This document shows positions 31,829-44,352 of a stretch of 64,000 bases of DNA, piece after piece. The notes under the pieces were generated by a model. That model was not told the origin of the DNA and searched no databases. It saw nothing but the letters and a program-made list of their open reading frames with translations. Both the position numbers and the translations under genes were made by a program. The stretch is from Denticeps clupeoides (lineage: Eukaryota; Chordata; Actinopteri; Clupeiformes; Denticipitidae), in the NCBI RefSeq assembly GCF_900700375.1, contig NC_041724.1:12674204-12738203 (forward strand). The letters run 5' to 3'. How positions within the stretch are numbered: the first letter of the stretch is position 1; each line of letters starts with the position of its first letter.

Positions 31829-32761
31829 ACTGCCACCAACACCTTGAAGATCTGGGGGTTACAAACCCCCATGATTAGTTCACATCAGAGTTAGAACCCT
31901 GCTAGTAGCAGGATTTGGCTTTAACTTCTGAAATTAGGAATAGCTAGTCAGCAACTCTACTCGAGTAATGATTTTGAAATGTAGCATTTTAAACGCTTTC
32001 CAAACTATTTACCTCACGAAGGGTGAAGCAATAAACAACATTGTGAATTTGGTGTGATGGTCTTTGCCAAATGTTAATGCGGCTTATGGGTTAGACTTAA
32101 CAGGCTCAGAGCTCTGCAGTCTCCCTGAGTGGCCAATCAAACCAGCGAAGATACTCCAACCAGACCCCCAGGCACCTCAAGGTCCAATCCAAGCCCAATG
32201 CTGGTAATTGTGTGAAAACGTACCTTAAACTGGTCATACGTGCATATTAAAGCTGGTCAATTGGGTCTGCACCATTCCCACCCAAATATATTTATAGTTT
32301 TAGGAAAGAGGATGACGATGAGAACAAGTAGGTCTAGCAGTATGGGCGAGTCGGTTTGACTGAAGATCCTGTGACTGTTCACGTTTGTTCACTGCCTGCC
32401 AGCCTGAACATCTGGAAGAGAAGGGATTTCGCCTTTAACCGGTTTTCACTAATGATTTCCTCTCAGGTCTGTTTTTTTTTGAGAAAAATTAGCCAAAACC
32501 CCCTGAAACAGGGAACTGGAAACTGGGGTGAAGGAGAACATGTGGTGAACATGTTGGTCTGTGTTGGAAGAGTAAAAACACTGAAAACGTTTGTACTGCT
32601 GCAGCAAACAAGTTAAAATTTCAACTCAGTCAGCAAGTGTGGCGTGGCGTTGGGTGCTTTTTGCTTTAATAAATCGTCATGAGGATCGTTTGATCTAGCT
32701 TAATGCTGTTCCAGTTCCCACCGAAGAAGAACAAGTTTCAAGTTTGTTCACTTGTACAACT

Positions 32762-32994
32762 TTTAAAGTGAAGTGATTGTCACCTTTGATACACGGCAGC
32801 ACAGCACACGGTCCACACAGTGAAACTTGTCATCTGCATTTAACCCATCACCCTGAGTAAGCAGTGGGCAGCCGTGACAGGCGCAGTGACAGGGAGTAGT
32901 GTGTGAGTACGGTGCTTGCTCAGTGGCACCTCATTCGAACCAGCAACCTTCTGATTACGGGGCCGCTTCCTTAACCGCTAGGCCACCACTACCC
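32762..32994 (-). repeat. SINE A copy, full length
   Basis: Minus-strand SINE A, from gtgaagtgattgtcaccttt to cgctaggccaccactaccc. Confidence 0.87.
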
Positions 32995-33064
32995 TTTAAC
33001 TAGTTAACTCTTATTTCATTTCAGTTTATAGTTGTTTATTCATGAATGATAAATTTTGTCTAGC

Positions 33065-33082
33065 ATTTATAATATATATATA

Positions 33083-33114
<32 letters not shown>

Positions 33115-33123
33115 TATAACATA

Positions 33124-33201
<78 letters not shown>
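33065..33201. repeat. Compound (AT)n-(AC)n-(AT)n microsatellite
   Basis: An alternating AT run, then about 19 AC units at 33125-33158, then a second AT run of about 40 bases. The AT arms are self-complementary and could form a cruciform. Confidence 0.95.
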
Positions 33202-33208
<7 letters not shown>

Positions 33209-35097
33209 GAATGTGCTCTTTAGTCTGTAACAACTAAAACAAGGGGAAAACAATGCAGAATAAAATTAAGGCTTGCATCTGAAAATATGAATACATGAAT
33301 ACATGGCAATCACAGCAGCCAAAACAGCAGCCAAATCACAGCATTTTCACTCATCCGTCAGGTTGAAATACTTTACCACAGTCCTTATTTAGCAAGATTT
33401 TTTCATTGCTGCTTAGTGTCAGATCTTATTTTGTTCATAAAATGACTTTATATCCCAAAAAATTCATCAAAACATTACTATATATATGGTTGGTTGATAG
33501 TTCCAAAACATGATGCAAGGTTGCAGGGTTCTAAACCACTTTCTTTTTCTTTCTCAAAAATTCAAAGAGATTGAGGTCTCTGGGTGTTGACTCGTGGAAT
33601 GGAGGTATTTACTCCCAGGGGGCAAAACTGTTTGGTCAGCGTCATGCGTTGCCAAGGGAAATAACAACACACCAGCCTTCCCAAAAATATGATGCTATGT
33701 CTGGTTCCTGCACGATGTTAGTTTTATTGCTCACCACAAACACATCCCATCACCTGCATGCAGGTACACACTCAGCTGTCCCGCACAGCCTTGTGCAACA
33801 CTCCTGACACACACACACACACGAGTTATATGACGGGCAAATCTCCTGACCTGCGTGTGTGAACAGAGGACAGTGCTCAGTGTGTGACCCCCGTGAGGGC
33901 GTCGAAACGACCCCCATGTGTTTGTGAAGGGCCTCTGTGTCGTCTGGTCTCCCAGTGGTTAAGGTGGCGGCGTCTCCGCCCATCCTTCGCCCGCTCCTTC
34001 GTCAGCTTCCGCTTCTAGAAAAGTCACACGGGTAAACAAGTCACGGCACGACTGCCTGTCTTTTATGCCATTTATTTTTATTAAAAAGTACTACTATTCG
34101 GCTTCTGTTGTTCTTTCGATGCCATACTGCTGTATAATTCCACCACAATGGCAAAAACATTGCAGTTAAAGAACATTTTAGTAATTACATTTCTTCCTAT
34201 CCAGAGCTGGTTGTAAATGTGATCACCATCGGAGCCGTAGCAGGTCTCCCATCAGCCCTCCAGAGCAGCTCTGGGTGTCAATAGAGGCTCTGTTGAGGAA
34301 ACGTAGGGGTGGGGCAGATTAAGACCACTTCTTTCACTCTCTCATCCGAGTACAGTATTTGACGACAAGAGCAGTTGCGCAGATAAAGGAGCTCTTGTGC
34401 ACCGGCTGAACACTTTCCCTGTTGAGGTCCACCCAGAACCTGAACCCCTAAAACTGCATGCCAGGGGCCCGCCAGTTCAAGTTCGGAATCTGTAAAGGCA
34501 ACACTGTGACACACACAGTCTCCAGGATGGCCCCAACAATGTATTTATTTAAGATGAGCGATTAAAGGAAATGGTACACCATGCACAGTTAGAACAGGGT
34601 TACCGCTGAAACAGTTTATTCTTGCATAGAGCACATATTAATGTCCCCTTTGTGGCAGATTTGATGGATGCTCGCTACTTCTGCTTAAATAAACTTAAAT
34701 AACATTTACAGAGCTTGATTTGTGACTGTGTCTTGTGAAATCTTTGCAGACTCTACAGAAAGTAGAAACACGATTGGTTCTCTTATTCTGCCATTTTTTC
34801 TGCTTTATTAGGCCATTGGTATTGTATGCATGTGTTTGCAACTGTTATTGCTGTTTATAATGGTTAAAAACTCTTGAAACGAACTGAACTATTAAATCAC
34901 TATACAACCACATATTTGTTCATGGAAAAAATATTATTTAGTTATTTTTGTAATAATTGTTTAGTGGACAAGAAAAAAAAGATACATCACTTCTTTTCAG
35001 TCCCTAGTTCTGGTAAAGCAAGAAAGTCAACCAACTGGACTAAACAGTCATAAATAAAAAATAAAAAAAATCACTGCAACCACACACACACACATTC

Positions 35098-35195
35098 ATA
35101 GTTTTGATGCCTTCAGTGAGAATCTACCAATGTAATTGGTCATGAAAATAAAAAAAAACACATTGAATGAGAAGGTGCGTCCTGTACTGTATATA
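35098..35195 (-). mobile_element. Tc1-like terminal fragment upstream of ARSI
   Basis: The reverse complement matches the terminus at 17625-17720 (tcattcaatgtg, then ttcatgaccaattacattgg, then gcatcaaaactatga). It ends about 215 bp before the ARSI ATG and may lie within the ARSI promoter or 5' UTR. Confidence 0.72.
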
Positions 35196-35411
35196 TAAGT
35201 GTGTGTGTGTATTTTTTCTCCGTTTCCCGGAGGGAATTTATCTGGACTAGTAAATCCCGCCCAGCCCCTGCTGTTCCTGTCCGGCTCGGCGAGCTGCGTT
35301 TTTAGTTTGAATTCGCCGCTCCGTCTGCGCGCAGCGTGGCTCCTCGGGCGCGCGCGTGAAGCGCCTCCGGCTCCGTCCACGCGTGTGCGGTCCACGCCGG
35401 GCTTCGCTGCC

Positions 35412-38155
35412 ATGGCAGTGTCCGCCTTCACCGGCCTCTCCGTGGTCAGCTTGCTCAGCCTGGGCTACCTCTCGTGGGACTGGACGAGACCCAACCAGCT
35501 GGAGAACGAGGCGGGAGGCGCGGCCACGCAGCCCCAGAGACCCCCGCACGTTGTCTTCATCATGACCGACGACCAGGGCTACAACGACATCGGGTACCAC
35601 AGCGGCGACATCCGCACCCCCACCCTGGACAGGCTGGCGGCCGAGGGGGTGAAGCTGGAGAACTATTACACCCAGCCCATCTGTACCCCGTCCCGCAGCC
35701 AGTTCATCACGGGCAGGTGATTCACCCACACACTCAGCCCACCCACTGACCCACCCATTCATCCACACACTCACTCACCCACCCACTCATTCATCCACCC
35801 ACTCTCCCACACACATCCGCCCCCATTCATCCACACACTCACCCACTCACTCATTCATCCACCCACTGAGCCACCCATTCATCCACCTACTCACTCACCC
35901 ACCCACTCATTCATCCACCCACTGACCCACCCATTCATCCACACACTCACTCACCCACCCACTCATTCATCCACCCACTCTCCCACCCACATCCCCACCC
36001 ATTCATCCACACACTCACCCACTCACTCATTCATCCACCCACTGAGCTACCCATTCATCCACCTACTCACTCACCCACCCACTCATTCATCCACCCACTG
36101 ACCCACCCATTCATCCACACACTCACTCACCCACCCACTCATTCATCCACCCACTCTCCCACACACATCCGCCCCCATTCATCCACACACTCACCCACTC
36201 ACTCATTCATCCACCCACTGAGCCACCCATTCATCCACCTACTCACTCACCCACCCACTCATTCATCCACCCACTGACCCACCCATTCATCCACACACTC
36301 ACTCACCCACCCACTCATTCATCCACCCACTCTCCCACCCACATCCCCACCCATTCATCCACACCCTCACCCACTCACTCATTCATCCACCCACTGACCC
36401 ACCCATTCATCCACACACTCATTCATCCACCCACTGACGCACCCATTCATCCACACACTCACCCACCCATTCATCCACACACTCACATATTCATCCACCC
36501 ACTCGCCTCTTCTTCTGATAATATTAATAACATGAAACTGCCTACTAATGTTTTGTAGCGTTCTGCAATTTTTGCTTCTTAAACAATATATGCATAGAAA
36601 CATTAGGCGCGTGCTCTGAGTTAAAACGTGTGTATAGTACACGTGTCTCTGTCTGTTGGACTTTTACTTGTAAAGTGCAGCGGTTGCGTAATTCCCCGTG
36701 GAGACGGGGAGCATCTGAGCAGATCACGTTCCATAAAGTTGCCTGTCACTCTCCAGGTATCAGATCCACACTGGCCTCCAGCACTCCATTATCCACCCCC
36801 GCCAGCCCAACTGCCTGCCCCTGGACGTGCCGACCCTGCCCCAGCGGCTGCAGGAGCTGGGCTACTCCACCCACATGGTGGGCAAGTGGCACCTGGGCTT
36901 CTACAAGCGCGACTGCCTGCCCACGCGCCGCGGCTTCCACACGTACTTGGGCTCGCTGACGGGCAGCGTGGACTACTACACCTACCACTCGTGCGACGGC
37001 CCCGGCGTCTGCGGCTACGACCTGCGTGAGGGGGAGAAGGTGGCCTGGAGCCAGGCGGGCAAATACTCCACCCACCTTTACACGCAGAGGGTGCGGAAGA
37101 TCCTGGCGTCCCACGACCCGGCGGCTCAGCCGCTGTTCATTTTCCTGTCGTTCCAGGCCGTGCACACCCCCCTGCAGTCGCCGCGCTCCTACGTCTACCC
37201 CTACCGGCAAATGGGCAACGTGGAGCGCAGGAAGTACGCGGCCATGGTGGCCGCGGTGGATGAGGCCGTGCACAACGTGACCTACGCCCTCCGCAAGTAC
37301 GGATACTACCGCAACACCGTGCTGATCTTCTCCACCGATAACGGCGGCCAGCCCCTGTTCGGCGGGAGCAACTGGCCCCTCCGGGGGAGGAAGGGGACCT
37401 ACTGGGAGGGCGGAATCCGGGGGGTGGGCTTCGTTCACAGCCCTCTGCTCCGGCGCAAGAGGCGGGTGAGTCGAGCGCTGCTGCACGTGACGGACTGGTA
37501 CCCCACCCTGGTGCGGCTGGCGGGGGGCAACGCCAGCGAGGGGCTGGACGGTCACGACGCGTGGGCAGCCATCAGCGAGGGTCGCGAGTCGCCACGCCTG
37601 GAGATCCTGCACAACATCGATCCGCTGCAGAAGCGGGTGCGACACGGCTCGCTGCGTCGGGGGTGGGGCATCTGGGACACGGCGGTGCAGGCGGCGGTGC
37701 GGGTCGGGGACTGGAAGCTGCTGACGGGCGACCCGGGATACGGCGACTGGACGCCCCCCCAGACCCTGCCCAGCTTTCCCGGCGCCTGGTGGGACCTGGA
37801 GCGTTACACGCAGACGCGCAAGTCATTGTGGCTCTTCAACGTCACCGCCGACCCCTACGAACGGAACGACCTTTCGGCCGTGCGGCCGGACGTGGCGAAG
37901 CAGCTGCTGGCGCGCCTGGCGTACTACAACCGCACGTCGGTGCCGGTCCGCTACCCTACCGAGGACCCGAGGGCGGAGCCGCGGTTTAACGGGGGGGCGT
38001 GGGGGCCGTGGGCTGCTGACGAAGAGGCGGAGCTAGAGCCCCGCCGCAAGGTCCCCCACAAGAAAGGCAAAGCGAAGAAGCGGAAGTGCAAACACTGCCG
38101 GATGAGGGCCTTTTTTAAGAAGCTGAACACCAGGATGATGTCCAATCGGATATAG
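35412..38155 (+). CDS. arsi: Arylsulfatase I (2 coding exons)
   Basis: A sulfatase of the ARSB/ARSI/ARSJ group that hydrolyses sulfate esters in the secretory pathway; the physiological substrate is unsettled. Exons 35412-35716 and 36757-38155 join in phase (AG|G = Arg) to 567 aa, against 569 for human ARSI. The N-terminal hydrophobic segment (residues 4-20) is a signal anchor. Metal ligands are in [13 protein letters not shown] (DD at 53-54). The sulfatase signature [12 protein letters not shown] has Cys91, which is converted to formylglycine, at the end of exon 1. GKWHLGF and [19 protein letters not shown] are the other active-site blocks. The C-terminus is Lys/Arg-rich ([19 protein letters not shown]). 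An AATAAA at 38495-38500 is a plausible poly(A) signal. GC content is far higher than in the flanks. The only intron is mostly minisatellite. Confidence 0.95.
35725..36510. repeat. Higher-order minisatellite filling the ARSI intron
   Basis: The strand is built of CCAC/ATTCATCC words (for example cacccactcattcatccacc). Marker positions 35825, 36001, 36177 and 36353 are spaced exactly 176 bp, giving about four higher-order units. Two unit variants alternate: one has atccgccccc before the marker, the other atccccaccc, so the true period is 352 bp. The array starts within a few bases of the exon 1 donor. Confidence 0.92.
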
Positions 38156-40812
38156 CGAGTTTTTACGAATGCGCGTGCTTATGCTCATTTTTAATTATTC
38201 CGTTTGTTATAAGGCAAAATCTTGAACATGTCTCCCTATCAATAGTTTTGTAAATAATGCAGTGCTATTATTCTGGAGGTCTTACAGTGGCAACAGAAAT
38301 AGTGGAAAAAAACAATGAATGTTCACGTGGTTGCTGGGCTACATACAGCAGTAATGTGTGAATAAATTAATACAAAATAGGTAAAAGATTTATTTATTAA
38401 TAAAAGTTAATTAAGTAGGTATAAATTATTTCCCACTGTCAAATTTACTATTTACAATGCAATAGGACATGCATTTGGGTGTCTTATATATGCCAATAAA
38501 GAACCTTTTAAATTTCTTGTATGAACACATCTAATATTGATTTTTTTTATAATGCTTTATTGATAATTATTTTTTATAATGTATAATGCAATGTTTAATT
38601 TGTGGAATAACCCTTCAATGTTCAACCCTTCAATGGGATTCAGTAGGGAATAGTAAAACATATTCTCATTGCTGGGAACAGGGCTGGGTTTCAGGCCCAT
38701 GGGCTCGTGTGACCCTGACGGGAGGGGAATATGAATGACGCCTGTGTGTGAAGCTCATGGCCACACTTCCTGCAGTGTGATGGTGAGCCGCCACTTTGTT
38801 TGAGCATGTGCTCTTACAACCTCCAAAGTAAAAAAAAAAATCAGGTGCGTAGACAGTGACAATGACAATATAGACATGTTTTAAATGCATAAGATTACAT
38901 AATAATACAATTATTAATTCTTGACAGGTTAATAAGACATTAGTAAAAAGTAACTTAGAGTCCTTTTGTGGACACTTAAACCCTGTCCCTTCTGATAGCT
39001 AGTGAACAGAGAAAGTACTCAACTAACATTGTAAATTGTATCTTAAAACCACACCCATCATTTTCATGCTTTGTTAAAAAAAGCTGTCTGAGCAAACAGT
39101 AATTATTTTTTAGATATTTAAGCCAACTAACAAAATAGTGATTTTATTTAAATGGTTATTTTGTAGATAATAACACCAGCATTCATGTGTTTTAGAAAAG
39201 TGCAATCATGTCCTAAATTTTGATGGAAAAAGAAAATTCAGGTACAGACAAACGCAAACTGTGTACACAGGTCTGTTGGACATATAGACAGTACTCACCC
39301 AAAAAGAGCTGATCAGCTAAAGAACACCATAAATTACAACATTGGAAGTAGTGCAAAGGAATAATGTTGACAGTGCTGAAAGCTGCGGGTATTATAAAGG
39401 ATAAAGTTGAAAATAAGGTAAATTGAAAATATAGATGTAACACTGTCAGTATCGGTGTTACCGGGTCAGAGTACTTGAATGGGGCAGTGTTGGCCTAGCG
39501 GTTAAGGAAGGAAGTGGACCCGTAATCGGAAGGTTGCCAAAGCACCGTCCCCACACGCTGCTCCCCGGGCTGCTGTCATGGCTGCCCACTGCTCACTCAG
39601 GGTGATGGGTTAAATGCAGAGGACACATATCGCTGTGTCACCGTGTGCTGTGCTTGACAATTAATATCACTTCACTTTCCTGATGATGGCGCTTCACCAA
39701 AAGTAAACCATTTCATATCTGACTAAAACCTGAAACTGCAGTACAACATTTTACCTACAGTTTACCTACAGTTAATTCTGCTTGTTCATTTAGTTGCTTT
39801 GTTTTGAGTACTAGTTGTTGTTTCTGGTTTAAGTTTCTTCCCGTTATTAACTGCAAGATTTGATCAGGATTGAGTTACTGCACAATGCAGCTGAGCTGCA
39901 AGGCATCCTGCAGCACAGGAAGCCTATTATGCTTCAGAAGTGTAGGTTGCAAAAAATAATTACTGCACACAGAATGCTGTGCATGCAACTTTTATATGTA
40001 GCCTATTTCAACACCCAGCATTTGTGGTTTATTTTTTGTGACACTTATGCTACTGGTTTTGTAGATTCACATATTTTTGAAAATATAGATGTAACATATA
40101 TGGACTAAAATATATGGACACACAAGATCTGGTTTGGTTTGAACTTTGAGCAAAAAGGTTCACCTCTCATCTACACTGGTCTCTACAAACACATCAGTAC
40201 AACCGGTTGAAATTTTGGGGTCAGTAAACGTGAGAAAATGTGAGTAGACTCGTCTGTATCAAGTCAGATCTTCCACAGCAGAGCTTCCTGTTTTCGAGTT
40301 ATCTGGGGGAGAAACGCTTAGAATGGAAACTTGACATCATGAAGAAATAAACCAATGAAGGATACAGAAATGTAAAGAATGAATAAATAAATATGTTAAC
40401 AACATTTTGCATATTAACATAATAACCAGTGTTTATAAAAAAAAACATGTGTTTTAATTACATGGTACATGGTAATTTCATAGCAAATATTATACACATG
40501 CATTATAAAGACATGTTCGTATCCAACCAGAACTTGAATAAATACATTTCACTTCAAATTAGGTAGGAGGTTAAAAGGGGAAGTATTCAGTCAATGAAAA
40601 GAAAGAATGAATGAGAATGTTACAAGTTCAAAGTGATTGTAGTACAGATGTAGAACTGCGTTAAAAACATGCAGAACTGCAGGATGCATGGGTGGAGTGC
40701 AGCGCCACTGCTTTAAGACCATAAATGTACAACAGAGGGGAAAAAGCCAAAATCTATGTTAATGTATTTATGTTAGATTTGGCAAACGGGGCTGGATTCC
40801 CTGGTTTTCCTT
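38156..40812. other. Intergenic region between ARSI and the Ig receptor gene
   Basis: AT-rich DNA without recognisable exons. It includes the ARSI 3' UTR to about 38520 and a SINE A at 39480-39678. The 82-codon open frame at 39860-40108 has no family resemblance. Confidence 0.6.
39480..39678 (+). repeat. SINE A copy, internally shortened
   Basis: Head gttggcctagcggttaagga with cccgtaatcggaaggttgcc, body from caccgtccccacacgctgct, and a diverged tail aatatcacttcactttcc. Part of the segment after the B box is absent. Confidence 0.8.
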
Positions 40813-43800
40813 TTAGTTCAGCTGGTAATCTTCATCCACATCTGTAGAATAGAGGAGACCGGAACAATTACTGATCTGGGCTGATTACTGATTTTCATCC
40901 TGATTTTCCCCTGAAATAAATGCAGCCATGTGACCATTTTTACCCATAATTCCTAGCCTCTCTCCCATTTAACAATAACCTTTGGTCTCTGAAGTTAATC
41001 AAACTCCAGTTAAATAGTCTACCAGCTTTAAACAAAAAGAAGGTCATGGGATTAAAAAAACAATACATTTCTGTGCATTTCTCTGCAGTTGCACATATAC
41101 ATGTAATGTACTGCACGCAAACCCTATGTACAGGTGCAGCTCAGTTTTTCATGAATTGATGCAAATAACTTCTCAGAAATGTGTTGTATTTATTGGACCA
41201 TCCTTTTTGCACCTTGATACTGTCCTGGCCTGGATTACTGTTTAAAATCACATTCAGACAGAGTCAGATAATTTTTTATAAATAAGTGATGAAAGGGATT
41301 CAAACATTGCTTACAGCACAAGTTACAAGTACTTTACTGTTTTTTTTTTTTACTTTTGCCTGTTTTGATGGTTGCTGTCATGGATTTTACCCAAGCAAGT
41401 TGTTCTAAGAACTACACAAAAAAAAAAGGAGAATGAAGTTTCTGATGGAAACTCAAAGCCTACTCAGAATTTGTTTTGATGACCCAGTGCCTTACATCTC
41501 TGAAGTTATCGTATTACCACATGTTTGAGGCGACCGTGAAATAGTGAATTATCAGTCAGTGGTGCAGCATCTCTCTCTCTCACCTGCCTTCCTCCTCCTC
41601 CTGCATCGGCAGCAGAGTACTACAGACATGACCACGCAAAGCAGGAAAACCCCCGCTGAGACAGACACGATCAAGATGTGACCTTTCAAAACAACATATA
41701 TATTCTAAAATATGAAAAAATAAGACTTATAATTTATAATATAAAATTATAATATACATTTATAATAGAAATATAATTTTAAAATAATTTCATGCATTCA
41801 TTAGCCCTGCATCTCTTGAGGACCTTTTGGACGAGAACTCTTTCTGATCTGTGGATTATCATGAGTGGAAAAGTTTTTTTTCTCATTCTGTTTGCTTCAA
41901 GCCCAAAATGTAATTTATGCAAATGACACATTAAGGCAATAAAGTTGTAAAGCAGTGCTCGCAAGACTGAGTATTAAAAATGAACATCTTACTCTGAATC
42001 CACTTGAGTAATTTGTGATTTGTATCACCAGAGGGTAAGGCCGTCTTTGTGGCCGGAGTAGTTAAGTGAGAAAGTCCTTCCTTTGGAGTTACAGCTGTAG
42101 TCCCTAAAAATGAAAAAATTACAATGGGTCATTCTGGATAAATTCAACAAAAATTTGGGTTTGCCCATAGATGGGACTTTTGTTAACCTCTGGCTCAAAA
42201 TTCTAAATGTAATTCACCATGTAATTTGACTTTTTGAAACTGCTAGTGTTCCAGTTCTAATTAAAAAGTCATTTAGTAGCCAAAACAGCACATTATCTAA
42301 CACAAAGTTAAGTTTTGGGATCACGGTCATGTTCACTCTGCAGAAAAAAATTAATCTCTAGAGATTAGAGATTAATCTTAATCTCTAAAGACAAATTAAA
42401 AAAAAAAAAAAAAAACGGCCAAGATTTGGGCCAAAGACTTCCATGTGTTTCCATATGCTTTTTTCAGGTGACCAGGCCACCCAAGCCAAAGGTTGTCCAA
42501 TCAGGCTTTACTGACATAAAATCTCAAGCCTGTGTGAATACTAAAAATTGTCAATAGTTTGTAGATAGTTGAGTGTGGACCAACTGTTGGGTTGAGCCAG
42601 AATGGCCCTGATACATGAGGAAAGAACCGCCCAATACTAAGTACAGAGAAGAGCATGGAGACGGAACTCACCCTGACATGTGGTCATCTGCAGCTTGCTC
42701 TGGCCACTGCTCACGTTGTTTGCCACATTGCAGGAGAGAAGTCCAGTTACCATCCCATTCAGTAGGAGCGTGTAGTTATTGTGTGGTGCTTCTCTCAGTG
42801 GGCTCCCATCCAGAGTCCAAGTGTAATGATGACTGTCCCCATTGGTGGAACAGGTCACCTTCCTCTCTCCGGAGGACAAACAGCTGATAGACAGATTTAC
42901 TGAAGACACAGGAGCTGAAGTGGCAATACGGTTTAAGTTAACATTTGGATCCAAATTCATACCATCACCAAAATTCTAATATTGAATTTTGGTTCAAAAC
43001 GTTATCATGCTAACTGGACCCTCCCTGGTGAAGAAATTCTGACCCTCCCTGATGTTTTAAATTCTGAATCTCTTAATAGAACAGTAAATGCAATGGTAGC
43101 TCCACAATCTCTTGATCCTTGTCCTCTGCTGACTCGATTCATCTGACTGGTCATCGTCGGTCATTAAATAGCCAATCATTTTTGACCTGCAGGGTCTCCA
43201 TGTGGGAATGTAACCAAAATAGAACATCTGTACATTTTCTCGTTTCTCAATGTAAAGTATTTCGTGGCTTTTTTTATTTCTAGCTTTCTGGGGCTCTGCT
43301 GCCTCTTCGTTGGTTTAGTTTAGTGGAGTTTAAATTCTTCAAGTGGCCAAACCATTGTTAAGGCAGAACATTCCTCAAAAGGTCCCAGACCAGGAGTATC
43401 GTCAGGTGGCCATAATCAGGTCTTCAGGTTCCACACTAATGTCAAAAGACAATCAAATTGATCTTGAAGAGTGATCCACAGATGAGATGCTCAGGGGGTT
43501 TTAATTCTCCTCCCCTGGACCCGTGTGGCTCCTTCTCTCTTCTCCTTGGGTCTTTCTTCTCTCCAACCTTCTGATTATTTGTTCTTCTCACTTATTCTGG
43601 TCATGTAGCAATGACCCATTTCAGTAACTTCTATTGTGCTATGCATCTACATAACATCAGAAGATGTGAGATCAGCTAAAATACATTGATAACAATTAAT
43701 GGATTCAAGTTGATGTCTGATGCTATACAACATAGAACTTGATTATTTTACAGTAGCCACAGGGGTGAAGATAAATGCGTACCTTCGATAAATATGTACA

Positions 43801-44352
43801 TCTTTAGGTTCTCCGTTTCTACCCCTGCATTATCGAAGATCTCAGTTCTATATGTTCCGGAGTCACTCTTCTCTGCAGACTTGACAAGCAGGGTCCTGTT
43901 CACGTCTATAAACTGCCATTGTTGCGAGATGGACTGTTTTCGGCCTTTTTTTAGTTTAAACAACAGCTGTGATTTATAAAATGCTAATTCTTGTGGATCA
44001 GCAGGCAGCTGGAGATACACAGGCTCTCCAACAGCTCCGTAACACACAGCATCCTGCTTTACTTGACAGACAGACTCGTGACCTGAAGGTAAAATGACCA
44101 GATTTTACTGTAAAGCAGAGGCAATGTTCTGAAACAACAAAAAAAGCATGCAATATGAGTCAAGATGATTATGATTTATTTACCATTGCGGTTACAATGC
44201 CACTACTATGAAATAAGCATAGAATTAATATGTGCAAATCAACAATTAGCAATTCTGCTGTCACACACATATAGCAGGAACCAATATTTACCTTGAGGAG
44301 CCACAGCTAACATGATCAGCAGCCCAAAAACCAGACACATTTCTCTCCACAT
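40813..44352 (-). CDS. CD2/SLAM-family-like immunoglobulin receptor, short tail (6 exons)
   Basis: This is a type I membrane protein with two Ig domains, probably a leukocyte adhesion or co-receptor molecule. Exons from the 5' end: 44292-44352, 43783-44082, 42672-42914, 41993-42103, 41584-41682 and 40813-40841, in phase, about 280 aa. The signal peptide is MWREMCLVFGLLIMLAVAPQ. Domain 1 is V-like, with SDSGTYRTEIFDNAG for strands F-G, and lacks the canonical Cys pair, as CD2-family D1 domains do. Domain 2 is C2-like with several Cys (LSISCLSSGERKVTCSTN, TGLLSCNVAN, MTTC) and N-glycosylation sites. A Thr/Pro-rich stalk, a TM helix (ILIVSVSAGVFLLCVVMSVV) and a tail CCRCRRRKADVDEDYQLN follow. 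There is no immunoreceptor tyrosine switch motif; the only tail Tyr is in YQLN, a possible SH2 site. I cannot assign an orthologue. Confidence 0.8.

Larger units (their letters stand above)
30301..35097. other. Intergenic region between TCOF1 and ARSI
   Basis: I see no convincing exon. It contains an (AAAT)n run at 31363-31391, SINE B at 31637-31828, SINE A at 32762-32994 and a compound AT/AC microsatellite at 33065-33201. Open frames around 30862-31350 and 33571-33983 lack splice sites and family resemblance. Confidence 0.6.

Noticed and set aside
33940-34020. tRNA-like gene suggested by gtggttaaggtggcgg
   Set aside because: No cloverleaf could be drawn and no B box follows.
36746-37645. 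A 299-codon open frame antisense to ARSI exon 2
   Set aside because: It is a shadow of a GC-rich, codon-biased exon. The peptide is low-complexity Ala/Val/Arg and matches no family.
42345-42395. Inverted repeat of attaatctctagagatta words
   Set aside because: It is short, AT-rich and next to a poly-A run. It is probably chance or slippage.
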